From Granulicella sp. L56 (GTDB lineage Bacteria > Acidobacteriota > Terriglobia > Terriglobales > Acidobacteriaceae), in NCBI RefSeq assembly GCF_009765835.1, contig NZ_LMUS01000006.1, forward strand, positions 248,001 through 312,000: a stretch of 64,000 nucleotides of DNA. The letters are read 5' to 3'. Under the pieces are notes generated by a model that saw nothing but the letters and a program-made list of their open reading frames with translations, did no database searches and had not been told where the DNA came from. Of this stretch, positions 35,786 through 45,129 are shown one piece after another; position 1 is the stretch's first letter; each line of letters opens with the position of its first letter. Made by a program: the position numbers and the translations under genes.

Positions 35786-36745
35786 CTAGAAGATTTGGTT
35801 GCGGACGGCTTCCCAGGTAGTACGAATTCCCTGTTCGAGGCTGGTCGTGTGATGCCAGCCAAGGTCGTGGAGGCGGGTTACATCCATGAGCTTGCGCGGG
35901 GTGCCGTCGGGCTTTGTGGTATCGAAGACAAGCTGGCCATTGAAACCAAGGACTTTAGCTACGGTTTCGGCCAGTTCCCGAATGGTGACGTCTTCTCCGG
36001 TACCGATGTTGACCAGCGGCGGCGCGTCTTCGGTAAGCAAAGAGTCGTAGCGAGCGTCGTCAAGGTTCATCAGGAAGTGGCAGGCCTCGGCTAAATCATC
36101 TGAATAGAGCAGCTCGCGGCGAGGAGTTCCAGTTCCCCATACGGTAATCTCGCTGGCTTTGGACTTGATGGCTTCGGCAGTCTTCCGGATGAGAGCAGGC
36201 AAGACATGCGAGTTAGCCAGATCGAAGTTATCGTTGGAGCCGTAGAGATTAGTCGGCATGGCGGCTAAATACTTTGTTTTGTATTGCCTGTTGTAGCTCC
36301 AGCACATCTCGATCCCGGCAATCTTCGCCAGCGCGTAGGGTCGGTTGGTGGACTCGAGCGGACCGGCAAGCAGGCAGGACTCTGGCATGGGCTGCGGGGC
36401 GAATTTGGGATAGATGCAGGAGGATCCAAGAAAGAGTAGGCGGTCTACATTATTGATTCGGCTGGCTTCGATGATGTTGGTCTGAATGATGAGGTTGTCC
36501 CGGATAAAGTCAGCCGGATAATTATTGTTCGCCAAGATTCCGCCGACTTTAGCAGCGGCGAGAAAGACGTATTCGGGCTTTTCCTTGGCAAAAAAGTTAT
36601 TGACTTCATCAGTCTTAAGCAGATCCAACTCAGATCGCGTGCGCGTGAGCAGGTTGGGATAACCCTGAGCAATGAGAGCGCGCTGGATGGCCGATCCTAC
36701 AAGTCCACGGTGGCCAGCAATATAGATGCGGGAGTCTTTTTTCAT
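35786..36745 (-). CDS. fcl: GDP-L-fucose synthase
   Basis: A 319-residue epimerase-reductase that converts GDP-4-keto-6-deoxymannose to GDP-L-fucose with NADPH. Rossmann motif [13 protein letters not shown] at the N-terminus, catalytic Ser-Tyr-Lys set ([10 protein letters not shown] and [17 protein letters not shown]), family segment [13 protein letters not shown] and [16 protein letters not shown]. Full length. It follows gmd on the same strand by about 190 bases; together they make GDP-fucose for surface polysaccharides. Confidence 0.96.
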   Translation of the reverse strand: MKKDSRIYIAGHRGLVGSAIQRALIAQGYPNLLTRTRSELDLLKTDEVNNFFAKEKPEYVFLAAAKVGGILANNNYPADFIRDNLIIQTNIIEASRINNVDRLLFLGSSCIYPKFAPQPMPESCLLAGPLESTNRPYALAKIAGIEMCWSYNRQYKTKYLAAMPTNLYGSNDNFDLANSHVLPALIRKTAEAIKSKASEITVWGTGTPRRELLYSDDLAEACHFLMNLDDARYDSLLTEDAPPLVNIGTGEDVTIRELAETVAKVLGFNGQLVFDTTKPDGTPRKLMDVTRLHDLGWHHTTSLEQGIRTTWEAVRNQIF

Positions 36746-36937
36746 ATTTTTATTAGATGAATTGCGCGAGCTTATTGATAAGTTTCACGAAAGCATGTGA
36801 CTTTTGCCATCCCTTAGAAGCAACGGCAAAAGTACCGACGACGGGGAGAGCTGCAAAAAATGGAATGCAGGAATCCTTTCCCTTCAACTGCGCATAGGGT
36901 CAGGACGACAACGGATAAGCAGACCACAGCGCTCCTG

Positions 36938-38023
36938 TTACGTTTCGCGGACGTTGTATGCGTCGAAGCCGTGTTTCCGAACCAGCGCGTCACGTTGGGC
37001 TGCTTTCAGGTCAGACTCGACCATCTCTTTGACTAGCTGATCAAAGCTGGTACTTGGGGTCCAGCCCAGCTCGCGTTGAGCCTTCGTCGGGTCGCCGAGC
37101 AGCGTTTCTACCTCGGTGGGACGGAAGTAGCGCGGGTCAACCGCTACGACTACATTACCCTTTGCATCGAGTGCCTTCTCGTCCACTCCGCTTCCCTGCC
37201 AAGTCAGATCGAGATCAAGAAGCTTGGCGCAGCGTTGGACGAACTCGCGGACGCTGTACTGCTGCCCGGTGGCAATGACGAAGTCCTGCGGTTTTTCCTG
37301 CTGAAGCATCAGCCACTGCATTTCGACATAATCGCGGGCGTGCCCCCAGTCTCGTTTCGAGTCGAGGTTGCCGAGAAAGAGCTGCGATTGCAGGCCAACC
37401 TTGATGCGGGAGAGTCCACGTGTGATCTTGCGAGTAACGAAGGTCTCACCCCGCAGTGGCGACTCATGATTAAAGAGAATGCCATTGCAGGCGAAGATGC
37501 CATATGCCTCGCGATAGTTGACGCAGATCCAATAGGCATACATCTTGGCCACCGCATAGGGCGAACGAGGATAGAAGGGCGTGGTCTCCTTCTGCGGAAT
37601 CTCTTGAACGAGGCCGTACAACTCCGATGTACTGGCCTGATAAAACTTTGTCTTCTTTTCAAGGCCGAGGATACGGATAGCCTCGAGTAGACGTAGAGGG
37701 CCAAGCGCGTCGGCCTCGGCGGTGTACTCGGGTTGCTCAAAGGAAACTTGAACATGTGACTGTGCGCCGAGGTTGTAGATCTCGTCGGGCTGCACCTTCT
37801 GCACAATGTGGATCAGCGACGAGCTATCCGTGAGGTCGCCGTAGTGGAGGATGAAGTGGGGCGACGGATTATGCGGATCCTCGTAGATGTGATCGATACG
37901 CGCAGTATTGAAAAGGGAGGAACGGCGCTTGATGCCGTGAACTTCGTAGCCTTTGGCGAGGAGGAACTCGGCGAGGTAAGCTCCGTCCTGTCCGGTAACT
38001 CCTGTGATGAGGGCTTTCTTCAA
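36938..38023 (-). CDS. gmd: GDP-mannose 4,6-dehydratase
   Basis: A 361-residue short-chain-dehydrogenase-family enzyme making GDP-4-keto-6-deoxymannose, the precursor used by Fcl. Motifs: [19 protein letters not shown] (nucleotide binding), [49 protein letters not shown] and the [14 protein letters not shown] substrate loop. AAGGAG lies 8-9 bases before the ATG. Full length for the family. Confidence 0.97.
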   Translation of the reverse strand: MKKALITGVTGQDGAYLAEFLLAKGYEVHGIKRRSSLFNTARIDHIYEDPHNPSPHFILHYGDLTDSSSLIHIVQKVQPDEIYNLGAQSHVQVSFEQPEYTAEADALGPLRLLEAIRILGLEKKTKFYQASTSELYGLVQEIPQKETTPFYPRSPYAVAKMYAYWICVNYREAYGIFACNGILFNHESPLRGETFVTRKITRGLSRIKVGLQSQLFLGNLDSKRDWGHARDYVEMQWLMLQQEKPQDFVIATGQQYSVREFVQRCAKLLDLDLTWQGSGVDEKALDAKGNVVVAVDPRYFRPTEVETLLGDPTKAQRELGWTPSTSFDQLVKEMVESDLKAAQRDALVRKHGFDAYNVRET

Positions 38024-38180
38024 AGCGAGATTTCTCCTTTTTGAAGCGGGGTGGGCATAATTGATTTTACTCGACGAAAGGTCAACCGCCGATTTTCAAC
38101 AACGAGACCGCGCCAATAGACTTTGGTGGCCTGAAAATCGCTGTACGGCGAATCGAGCTATATATAGGTCGGTCGAACGA

Positions 38181-39659
38181 TCATTGAGCCAGCCCGAAGT
38201 CGATAAAGGCACGTTGCGGATCGGTATGAAGCAGGGTCACGTTGACCGTATCCCCCACATCCAACCCCTGCTCGCCATGAATCACCTTGCCTTCGACCGG
38301 AGGATGGAAGACGCGCACATAGACGCCTTTGTTGCCTGCACCAGTAATGACGCCATGGAAAATCTTGCCGATGCTGTCGGACAACGCAACCGCCGCTACT
38401 CGTTTCTCCATCGCTCGTTCGACTTTACGGGCCGCCGCCTCCTGCACATTACATCGCTGCGCAATCGCCGCCAGTTCGTCGTCGGTGTACGGTGGAGGCT
38501 CCTTATCGAGCATCGCCTTCACCACTCGCTGCGTCACCAGATCAGCGAACCGTCGATTTGGAGCCGTCGAATGGGCATAATCTTCCGCCGCGAGACCGAA
38601 GTGTCCTAACGGCTCGGCCTCATCGCCTTTGGTCAGAACATATTCACCGGGCCCCATCAGCTTAATGATTGCAAGTGCCAGATCGGGATAGTGAATCGGA
38701 TCGCTTGTTCGCTTCGCCTGCAAAAAAGTATTCAACGCACCGGAATCAGGCTGCAACGGCAGCTTCGTGCCATTCCGTTCTACCAGTTCCATAATGCGGT
38801 CCCACCGTTTAGGAGTCCGCACCACGCGGCGAATGCACGACCGATGTGCCTCGCGGAGCGTGCGCGCCATCGTTCCATTAGCCGCAATCATGAACTCTTC
38901 GATCAGGTCAGTGGCCCGGTTATGTTCAGCCGTCCTGATCTCGTGCACCTGCCCATCGACCACCACTGGGTCCGCCTCGATGCGATTGAACTCGAGCGCT
39001 CCCTGTCGCACCCGCTCCGCACGCAGCGCCACCGCCGCCTCATCCTGCAGCTTTAGCTGCACCTGCAACTCCGCCGACGCCCCAACCTTCTCATCGGGTG
39101 CCGCTTTTCCTTCAAGCCACGGTCCAACCTTACTGTACGCAAGCTGTGCCTTGTTCTTCACCGCAGCACGATAAATACTCGTCTGTCCAACTACACCTTG
39201 CTCATTGACGACAAACTCCACCACCATCGCTGCACGATCTTCACCTTCATTCAGTGAAGTAAGGTCAGTAGAAAGCTCGTTGGGTAACATGGGAAAGTTG
39301 CGCACTGCCGTGTAGACGGTCTGCGTCTGCTGCGCCGCGTGCTCGTCGATCGGCGTATTCTTGAACACCGAGGCTGAGACGTCTGCAACTCCCACTCTGA
39401 CGCGAATACCACTGTCAACGCTGTCAGCAATGCGCTCGGCAACCTCAATCTGGTCGAGATCGCGCGAGGTGTCGTTGTCGATCGAAGACCAGTGCAGCGA
39501 ACGCAGATCGTGTGTATCCGGGCCACGCTGCGCCGCATGGCCATCGGCACGAATCTCTTCGACCTGCTGCTCACTGCCTGTTGGAAAATCCGGTTGAAAA
39601 CCCTCGCGGATCATCTCCGCCGACGCAGAAGCAGCAAGATCAAAGGTATGTGTGGACAT
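38181..39659 (-). CDS. RNB-domain exoribonuclease (RNase II/R family), short form
   Basis: About 492 residues. The RNB catalytic centre is present: SSIDNDTSRDLDQIEVAER with the aspartates that bind magnesium, then HAAQQTQTVYTA, FPMLPNELSTDLTSLNEGEDRAAM, EEFMIAANGTMA, YAHSTAPNRRFADLVTQR. A C-terminal S1-like domain follows (GKIFHGVITGAGNKGVYVRVF ... DVGDTVNVTLLHTD). The N-terminal cold-shock domains of RNase II/R are absent, so it is a compact form. It degrades RNA 3' to 5'. The ATG at 39659 is preferred; a GTG at 39677 adds six residues. Confidence 0.9.
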   Translation of the reverse strand: MSTHTFDLAASASAEMIREGFQPDFPTGSEQQVEEIRADGHAAQRGPDTHDLRSLHWSSIDNDTSRDLDQIEVAERIADSVDSGIRVRVGVADVSASVFKNTPIDEHAAQQTQTVYTAVRNFPMLPNELSTDLTSLNEGEDRAAMVVEFVVNEQGVVGQTSIYRAAVKNKAQLAYSKVGPWLEGKAAPDEKVGASAELQVQLKLQDEAAVALRAERVRQGALEFNRIEADPVVVDGQVHEIRTAEHNRATDLIEEFMIAANGTMARTLREAHRSCIRRVVRTPKRWDRIMELVERNGTKLPLQPDSGALNTFLQAKRTSDPIHYPDLALAIIKLMGPGEYVLTKGDEAEPLGHFGLAAEDYAHSTAPNRRFADLVTQRVVKAMLDKEPPPYTDDELAAIAQRCNVQEAAARKVERAMEKRVAAVALSDSIGKIFHGVITGAGNKGVYVRVFHPPVEGKVIHGEQGLDVGDTVNVTLLHTDPQRAFIDFGLAQ

Positions 39660-39695
39660 GCAAGGGAAGGCTACCACGCTCGCCTTTCCCTTTGC

Positions 39696-41180
39696 TTAAG
39701 ATCGTTCCAGCGCAGCGACAAATACGCCTGCCCAGCGCGACACCTGCTCCGCATACGCGCCCGTCACCGAGTCGCGGCTGCCTTCGAGCACGGCCATCTG
39801 CACAGAGAAGTTGCCCACCGTCGAGCTTTCGGCCGAGCCGCGAAACAATTCGAGACCAGTTGCCTGCTGCGTAAGGCGGTTAAGAAACTCGTTCTGGCTG
39901 GCACCTCCAACGATGAACAGCCGCTTCAGCTTCTTGCCGCTGTGCAGGGCCACGCGATCCAACACCTTCGCATAGCGCGCAGCCAGGCTATGGAAGATCA
40001 GGCTGGCAAACACGGGAGCGCCTTCGGGACTCTCATCCAACGGCTCGAAACCTTTGCGCACACGCTGCGCATTGATGCGCTGAGGCATTCGCCCCGCCAG
40101 CAGAAGCTCAGGATCGTCCACATCGAGAACACCGTGCGGCTTCGCGACTGCCTCGGCCGCGGCTACCAGTTCAGGCACACTCCACACCTTGCCGTCAGCA
40201 GCCCACTTGTCGATGCATTGTTTGATAAGCCACATACCGTTCACATTCTTGTGAAAGCAAATTCTGTCGCCCACGGCGCCAAGATTCGTAAAGTTCTCTT
40301 CAGCCGCATCCTTGCCGTTGCGTGGCTGCTCCACCAGCGTTCCTACCAGCGACCATGTGCCCGAACTGATATAGGCCCAATCGCTTCCCGTCGCAGGAAT
40401 TCCGGCAATCGCAGACGCCGTGTCATGACACGCCGGTGCAATCAGTACGGTATCTCGGAACGCAGGCAGTTCCGTCAGCGGTCCGCTCAGTTTGCCGACC
40501 TCTGTTCCCGGAGGAACGATCTTAGGTGCGCTGGCAAGATCGAGTTGCGCTGCACTGAAGATCTCGCGGCACCACTGCCTGCGGTACAGCTCTACCATGC
40601 CGGTATGCGTGGCGTTCGTATGTTCGGCCACACGCGCCCCGCCCCAGCGAGCGAGGATGTACTCCGGCAAATTCAGCCACTGGCTCCCCTCAGGAAGCCC
40701 CTGCAACGTATCCGCGTGGAGCTGATAGAGCGTGTTGATCCGCAGCAGTTGAACACCAGTCAGCTCGCGCAACTTCTCTGGGCTGATCCTGCGATGCAGG
40801 GATCGCTCCGCCTTCAAGGTGCGCTCATCGCGATAACAGAAAGGGTCAGCCAGCGGCTTTCCTTCGGCATCGAGCCGGACGTAATCAACCGCCCATCCAT
40901 CAACGGCAATCGAGCGCACGCCTTCGGTTGCGATCGCGGCACACTTGCGCAGGCCTTCGTCGAGACCGGCTTCGATCATCGCGAAGTCCCAGTGCAGACC
41001 GCCGTCGACTTCGCGCGGAGCGTTCGCAAACCGGTGCACCAGCGAGATCGCAGCAGCGCCGTCAAGCCATCTCAGCAGCGAGACCCGGCAGCTCTCCGCT
41101 CCCAGATCTACTGCAATCGATGCCCGTGTGTCGGCGGGGCGCAATGCCATGTCACCTGTCCAGTGGCGGGCACGCTTCAT
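39696..41180 (-). CDS. rhaB: Rhamnulokinase
   Basis: A 494-residue FGGY-family sugar kinase phosphorylating L-rhamnulose. ASIAVDLGAESCRVSLLRW is the phosphate-1 motif, GWAVDYVRLDAEG, CHDTASAIAGIPATG and YISSGTWSLVGTL are characteristic of rhamnulokinases, and LFIVGGASQNEFLNRLTQQATG is the adenosine motif. It overlaps the upstream aldolase/dehydrogenase gene by ATGA and is its operon partner. Confidence 0.95.
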   Translation of the reverse strand: MKRARHWTGDMALRPADTRASIAVDLGAESCRVSLLRWLDGAAAISLVHRFANAPREVDGGLHWDFAMIEAGLDEGLRKCAAIATEGVRSIAVDGWAVDYVRLDAEGKPLADPFCYRDERTLKAERSLHRRISPEKLRELTGVQLLRINTLYQLHADTLQGLPEGSQWLNLPEYILARWGGARVAEHTNATHTGMVELYRRQWCREIFSAAQLDLASAPKIVPPGTEVGKLSGPLTELPAFRDTVLIAPACHDTASAIAGIPATGSDWAYISSGTWSLVGTLVEQPRNGKDAAEENFTNLGAVGDRICFHKNVNGMWLIKQCIDKWAADGKVWSVPELVAAAEAVAKPHGVLDVDDPELLLAGRMPQRINAQRVRKGFEPLDESPEGAPVFASLIFHSLAARYAKVLDRVALHSGKKLKRLFIVGGASQNEFLNRLTQQATGLELFRGSAESSTVGNFSVQMAVLEGSRDSVTGAYAEQVSRWAGVFVAALERS

Positions 41181-43384
41181 CGCAAATAGGCCTCGGTCAA
41201 GCCTCCATCAACGGGAATAAGATGGCCCGTTGTGCAGCGTGCCAGTGGCCCGGCGAGGAACATGATCGCCTGCGCGCAGTCCTTCGGGTCGATGGGCTGA
41301 TGCGTCAGAGTGCGCGTGGCATAGAACTTCGCCAGCTCATTGCGCAGACCGTCATCCGTATCCTTCTCGTCAAACGGCAGCTTGTACTTTTTGAGCGACG
41401 CAATCACTCGGTCGCGCGGGAACATGGTCGAGCCCTTGACTACCGTGGCAGGCGAAATCCCATTCACCCGCACCTTCGGCGAGAGCGAGACTGCAAGCTC
41501 CCGGATCAAGTGGCTCAATGCCGCCTTGCTGACGTCGTATGCCTCACTGCCACGTTTAGCGACGACCGCATTGGCCGAGCTTGTCAGCACCACACTGGCA
41601 TCGATTCCCTGCTCTGCAAACAGCTTCGCCGCCTCATCAGTCAACAAATAGTTCGCCGTAACGTTAACCTCGAGCGTCAGCGCCCACTGCGCATCTGTGA
41701 TGATTCCATCAGGTGACGACGGGAACAACGCGGCAGTATTGATGAGGATATCAACACCGCCAAACTGCTTGACCGCCGCATCCAGCGCGGCTTTGATGGC
41801 TTTGCGGTCGCGAATGTCGATACTCACCCAGCTCACAGCTTCCTTGCCAGCGATCGCCTTCGTCTCTTCAGCAACTGCTTCAGCGCCCTTCACATCACGG
41901 TCGGCGATCACGACATGCGCACCACGCTCCGCGGCCAGCAAAGCGACCTCGCGGCCAATGCCGCTGCCGCCGCCAACGATGAGAGCCACGCGGCGGCTCA
42001 GTTCCTTCTCCGCGGGCTGACGGCGAATCTTCGCCTCTTCGAGCTTCCAGTACTCAATGCGGAAGGCCTCGCTCGGCGGCAGCGCAACGTAGTTCGAGTA
42101 TGTGGTGAACTGGTCCGCCGAAGCCGCTGGACCCGCCTGCGGAACATCCTTGCAATCAACTCCCACACCCAGCGCTCCTGCGCCCTGCATCACGCCAATC
42201 GCGTTAATGTAGAACTCGCCGGTAATGCGCGACTCGGTCTTGTTCTTGCCGAAGCTGAACATGCCCACGCCCGGCACCAGCACTACCGTTGGGCTGGCAT
42301 CACGCAGCGCGGGAGAATCCTTCAGCGCGTGCTTCTTGTAATACTCCGCATACTCCGCGCGATAGGTCTCGAGCGCCGTCTCCACTAGCTCTTTGAGTTC
42401 TGCAGGATCACCCGCCGGATTCCACTTGATGAACATCGGGCGAATCTTTGTACGAATAAAGTGGTCAGGGCAGCTCGTACCTAGGTGCGCCAGCTTCTCT
42501 GCCTGCGCCGAGTTCGCGAACTCCAGCACCTGCGACAGATCCGAGTAGCTTCCAATCCAGCGCTGCTTGCGCGAGACAACGCCACGCAGATGAGGCATGA
42601 TCTGCAGTGCAATCTCTGCCCGATCTTCGCGGCTCTTCACCTGGCCACCACCGAAGTGCTTGTGTCCCGCCGTCGCAGCGTGTCGCTCGATAAACTGGCC
42701 AAGCTGGTCGATGATCGTAATCGTATTCAGATAGCTTTCGCGCTGCGTATTGCCCCACGTAAACAGACCGTGCCCACCGAGCACCACGCCGTCGCACCCA
42801 GGCGTGTCTTCGACGATCTTGCGCAGCATCATTCCAAGCTCAAACCCGGGGCGCTGCCATGGCAGCCATGCCAGCTTATGTCCAAACTCCTTGTTGAACT
42901 CGTCCACCTTGATCTTCCCGTTCGCCGAGGCCGCCAGCGCGATCCCCCAGTCCGGGTGCAGATGGTCCACATGCGGAAACGGCAGAAAGCCATGCAGCGG
43001 CGTATCGATCGAAGCCGCAACAGGATTGTTGCCGAACGTACACAGCGGATACATGTCCACCATCTCGTCTTCCAAATCGACGCCGCGATAGGCTTTTTCC
43101 AACGCGAGCAGTCTATCGAGATACAGCGTCGCAAATCCGGTCCGCTTAATGCTTCCCAGATCGCCGCCGCTGCCCTTCACCCAAAGGACCTGCTTCGTCT
43201 TGCCGTCCAACGAATCAATCTGCTCCAGCTTCGAGCTGGTATTGCCCCCACCAAAGTTAGTAATCCGCAAGTCCGATCCCAGCAGGTTCGATCGATAACG
43301 CAGGAGCTCCGGCCCATCCAGCTTCGCCGCTATTGCATTATCCCAACGATCTTCAAGAAACCGCAGACCATTCTTTGCCGCCAT
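41177..43384 (-). CDS. rhaD: Bifunctional rhamnulose-1-phosphate aldolase / lactaldehyde dehydrogenase
   Basis: A 735-residue fusion (RhaEW/RhaDE type). Residues of about 25-440 are a class II aldolase domain (SDLRITNFGGGNTSSKL, VKGSGGDLGSI, DTPLHGFLPFPHVDHLHPD with zinc ligands, GHGLFTWG). Residues of about 475-735 are a short-chain dehydrogenase (VGGGSGIGREVALLAAERGAHV, YDVSKAALSHLIREL). In characterised relatives the protein cleaves rhamnulose-1-phosphate to DHAP and L-lactaldehyde and oxidises the latter to L-lactate, which fits the nearby lutABC genes. Confidence 0.94.
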   Translation of the reverse strand: MAAKNGLRFLEDRWDNAIAAKLDGPELLRYRSNLLGSDLRITNFGGGNTSSKLEQIDSLDGKTKQVLWVKGSGGDLGSIKRTGFATLYLDRLLALEKAYRGVDLEDEMVDMYPLCTFGNNPVAASIDTPLHGFLPFPHVDHLHPDWGIALAASANGKIKVDEFNKEFGHKLAWLPWQRPGFELGMMLRKIVEDTPGCDGVVLGGHGLFTWGNTQRESYLNTITIIDQLGQFIERHAATAGHKHFGGGQVKSREDRAEIALQIMPHLRGVVSRKQRWIGSYSDLSQVLEFANSAQAEKLAHLGTSCPDHFIRTKIRPMFIKWNPAGDPAELKELVETALETYRAEYAEYYKKHALKDSPALRDASPTVVLVPGVGMFSFGKNKTESRITGEFYINAIGVMQGAGALGVGVDCKDVPQAGPAASADQFTTYSNYVALPPSEAFRIEYWKLEEAKIRRQPAEKELSRRVALIVGGGSGIGREVALLAAERGAHVVIADRDVKGAEAVAEETKAIAGKEAVSWVSIDIRDRKAIKAALDAAVKQFGGVDILINTAALFPSSPDGIITDAQWALTLEVNVTANYLLTDEAAKLFAEQGIDASVVLTSSANAVVAKRGSEAYDVSKAALSHLIRELAVSLSPKVRVNGISPATVVKGSTMFPRDRVIASLKKYKLPFDEKDTDDGLRNELAKFYATRTLTHQPIDPKDCAQAIMFLAGPLARCTTGHLIPVDGGLTEAYLR

Positions 43385-43406
43385 TGTATTGACCTCTTTA
43401 TTAGAT

Positions 43407-43426
43407 CTAAATCCTCACTATCATTT
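43407..43426 (-). promoter_or_regulatory. Candidate rhamnose operator upstream of the aldolase operon
   Basis: ATCCTCACTAT on the plus strand at 43411-43421 matches AT(A/C)CTCNCTAT, shared with the rhaI and lutA/rhaT upstream regions. It lies about 25-35 bases before the start codon. A separate palindrome TTTCATATGTGAAA is at about 43453-43466. Confidence 0.45.
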
Positions 43427-43531
43427 CACACAAAACACCAATACAGCAACTATTTCATATGTGAAAAATTCAAATAGAATTTTCGTTGGCCTGTCGTTGC
43501 TGAAAATAAAATCGGCGCTGCTTAGGGCCTC

Positions 43532-44644
43532 TTATTCCAGCATCTTCTGCGTCACCATCTTGTGTGCGACGTAGTTGTAGGGGGGCACCGTCTGGCCTCG
43601 CAGCAGTTGTAGCCCCAGGTGAACCAGGCTTGGCCCATACGAGCTCGCCTCATGCGACACCGAGCCAATCAAGGGCGACTTGTCCTTGCGCATCTCCGCA
43701 ATCGCCTCGGCGATGCAATCCTGACCGACCACCACAACGTGCTTGTCCCGCTTCAACTCCCTCACCGCATCGACTGCGCCCAACGCGCTTGAATCTGTCG
43801 CGGCCGCAACCAGAATGTGCTTGTCCTTGGGATGCCGCTGCAAAAAGTCGGTAACCAGCTTCCTGCTGCGCTCCCTCATTCCCCGCGCATCCATCCGAAC
43901 AAATAGCTCTACGGGTAGATCGGAGATCCCATTGCGAACACCCTCGAAGGCGCCCGTAATTCTGCTCTGCACCAGCGGGCCGGCCTCTGCCAGGTCCAGC
44001 CCCAGCACCCACTCCACCTTGCCCTCCCAGTTCGCTACCGCATGGGCCGCCAGCGTCTCCCCGGCCTCAATACCGACGCGGTAGTTGTCCACACCGAAAT
44101 ACGTCGCATGAGGATGAGGAATATCGATGGCGATCAGCGGAATATTTGCTCCGGCGATCTTATCGCCGATCATAGGAGCAACCTCCTGCTCCACCTGGAA
44201 CTCGATCACCAGATCGACCTTGCTGCGCACGAACTCCTCTGCATTCTTCAATGCGGTGGCCGCGTCGTAACAATTGTCCAGAATCATCAGGTCCACTCCC
44301 ACCGAGGCGGCCGCATCCTTCAGGCTCTCCGTTACCTCGTTTGAGAACGGCATGTCCGCGCTCTGCCCGGCAAACCCGAACCGCATCTTTTTAGGCCGAG
44401 TCACCTGCCGGTACAGCCCGTCGGGAGACTGCGATAGATATCCGCGATGCACAAACGTCTTTAGAATCCGGTAGACCGTCGTCTTCGAGATTCGCGTCTT
44501 GCGATGAATCGCCTCCAGCGTCATCGGCTGGTTCTCTTCCTGTAAAAGCTCAAGTATGTCCAGCGCTTTCGACAGCACAGGAATCAGATAAAGTCTCTTC
44601 GTCGTTTTGCGCACAGGCATACTCTCCCTCTGAGGAGCGATCAC
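43532..44644 (-). CDS. Chimeric regulator: IclR-type HTH fused to periplasmic-binding-like sugar sensor
   Basis: A 370-residue protein. Residues of about 22-85 are a winged helix of the IclR kind (LSKALDILELLQEENQPMTLEAIHRKTRISKTTVYRILKTFVHRGYLSQSPDGLY). Residues of about 95-360 are a type I periplasmic-binding domain (FGFAGQSADMPFSNEVTESL, LVIEFQVEQEVAP, GANIPLIAIDIPHPHATYFGVDNYRVGIEAGE, VVVVGQDCIAEAIAEM) with no signal peptide, as in LacI-type sensors. LacI proteins normally carry a LacI HTH. Position between rhamnose genes makes it the likely rhamnose-pathway regulator; the ligand is inferred. The start could be 44644 or an internal ATG at 44620. Confidence 0.85.
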   Translation of the reverse strand: MIAPQRESMPVRKTTKRLYLIPVLSKALDILELLQEENQPMTLEAIHRKTRISKTTVYRILKTFVHRGYLSQSPDGLYRQVTRPKKMRFGFAGQSADMPFSNEVTESLKDAAASVGVDLMILDNCYDAATALKNAEEFVRSKVDLVIEFQVEQEVAPMIGDKIAGANIPLIAIDIPHPHATYFGVDNYRVGIEAGETLAAHAVANWEGKVEWVLGLDLAEAGPLVQSRITGAFEGVRNGISDLPVELFVRMDARGMRERSRKLVTDFLQRHPKDKHILVAAATDSSALGAVDAVRELKRDKHVVVVGQDCIAEAIAEMRKDKSPLIGSVSHEASSYGPSLVHLGLQLLRGQTVPPYNYVAHKMVTQKMLE

Positions 44645-44733
44645 TCAGCCGCTCCATTATGCGACAAACAGACGAAGTTTCGTTAATGAAATCAACAGCC
44701 TGCAAGGAATCCTCATCGCAAAATAAACTCTCC

Positions 44734-44778
44734 TCTTGACAATCTAGTGGAGCAGCAATATACCTCTAGACAATCAAG
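44734..44778 (+). promoter_or_regulatory. Promoter and direct-repeat operator of the padR gene
   Basis: A near-consensus promoter: TTGACA at 44736-44741, 17-base spacer, TATACC at 44759-44764. Overlying it are two copies of CTCTWGACAATCWAG (44734-44748 and 44764-44778), 30 bases apart, that is three helical turns. They cover both promoter boxes, as expected for autorepression by PadR. Confidence 0.65.
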
Positions 44779-44789
44779 AGGAGCGATTG

Positions 44790-45119
44790 ATGACCGGCAA
44801 ACCCAGCGACCTTATCCAGGGAACCCTCGAAATGCTGATTCTCAAAACGCTTGCGCTGGAGCCGATGCACGGCTACGGCGTTGCCCTTCGCATCGAGCAG
44901 ATCAGCAACGGGGTCTTCCGCGTCAATCCTGGCTCACTCTTTCCTGCCCTCAGCCGACTCGAGCGCGCAGCCCGCATCAAGGCAGAGTGGCGTGCCACTG
45001 AGAACAACCGCCGCGCCAAGTATTACCTGCTCACCGACCAGGGCCGCAAAGCGCTCAAGGAAGAGACTCAGCAATGGAGTCGCCAACTAGCCGCCATCAC
45101 CAGCATCCTCGGAGCCTGA
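44790..45119 (+). CDS. PadR-family transcriptional regulator
   Basis: A 109-residue winged-helix repressor: DLIQGTLEMLILKTLALEPMHGYGVALRIEQ is the PadR start, NPGSLFPALSRLERAARIKAEW is the recognition part and NNRRAKYYLLTDQGRKAL the wing. The AGGAG ribosome site precedes the ATG at 44790. It is directly upstream of the ADOP permease, a standard pairing in acidobacteria, and probably controls both genes from the repeats at 44734-44778. Confidence 0.95.
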   Translation: MTGKPSDLIQGTLEMLILKTLALEPMHGYGVALRIEQISNGVFRVNPGSLFPALSRLERAARIKAEWRATENNRRAKYYLLTDQGRKALKEETQQWSRQLAAITSILGA

Positions 45120-45129
45120 CGGAGCCATC

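Noticed and set aside
39492..41189. 565-codon plus-strand frame opposite rhaB
   Set aside because: It is the antisense shadow of the high-GC rhamnulokinase gene; its composition (Arg/His-rich) is not protein-like.
42485..43477. 330-codon plus-strand frame opposite the aldolase domain
   Set aside because: Antisense shadow; the minus-strand aldolase/dehydrogenase is certain.
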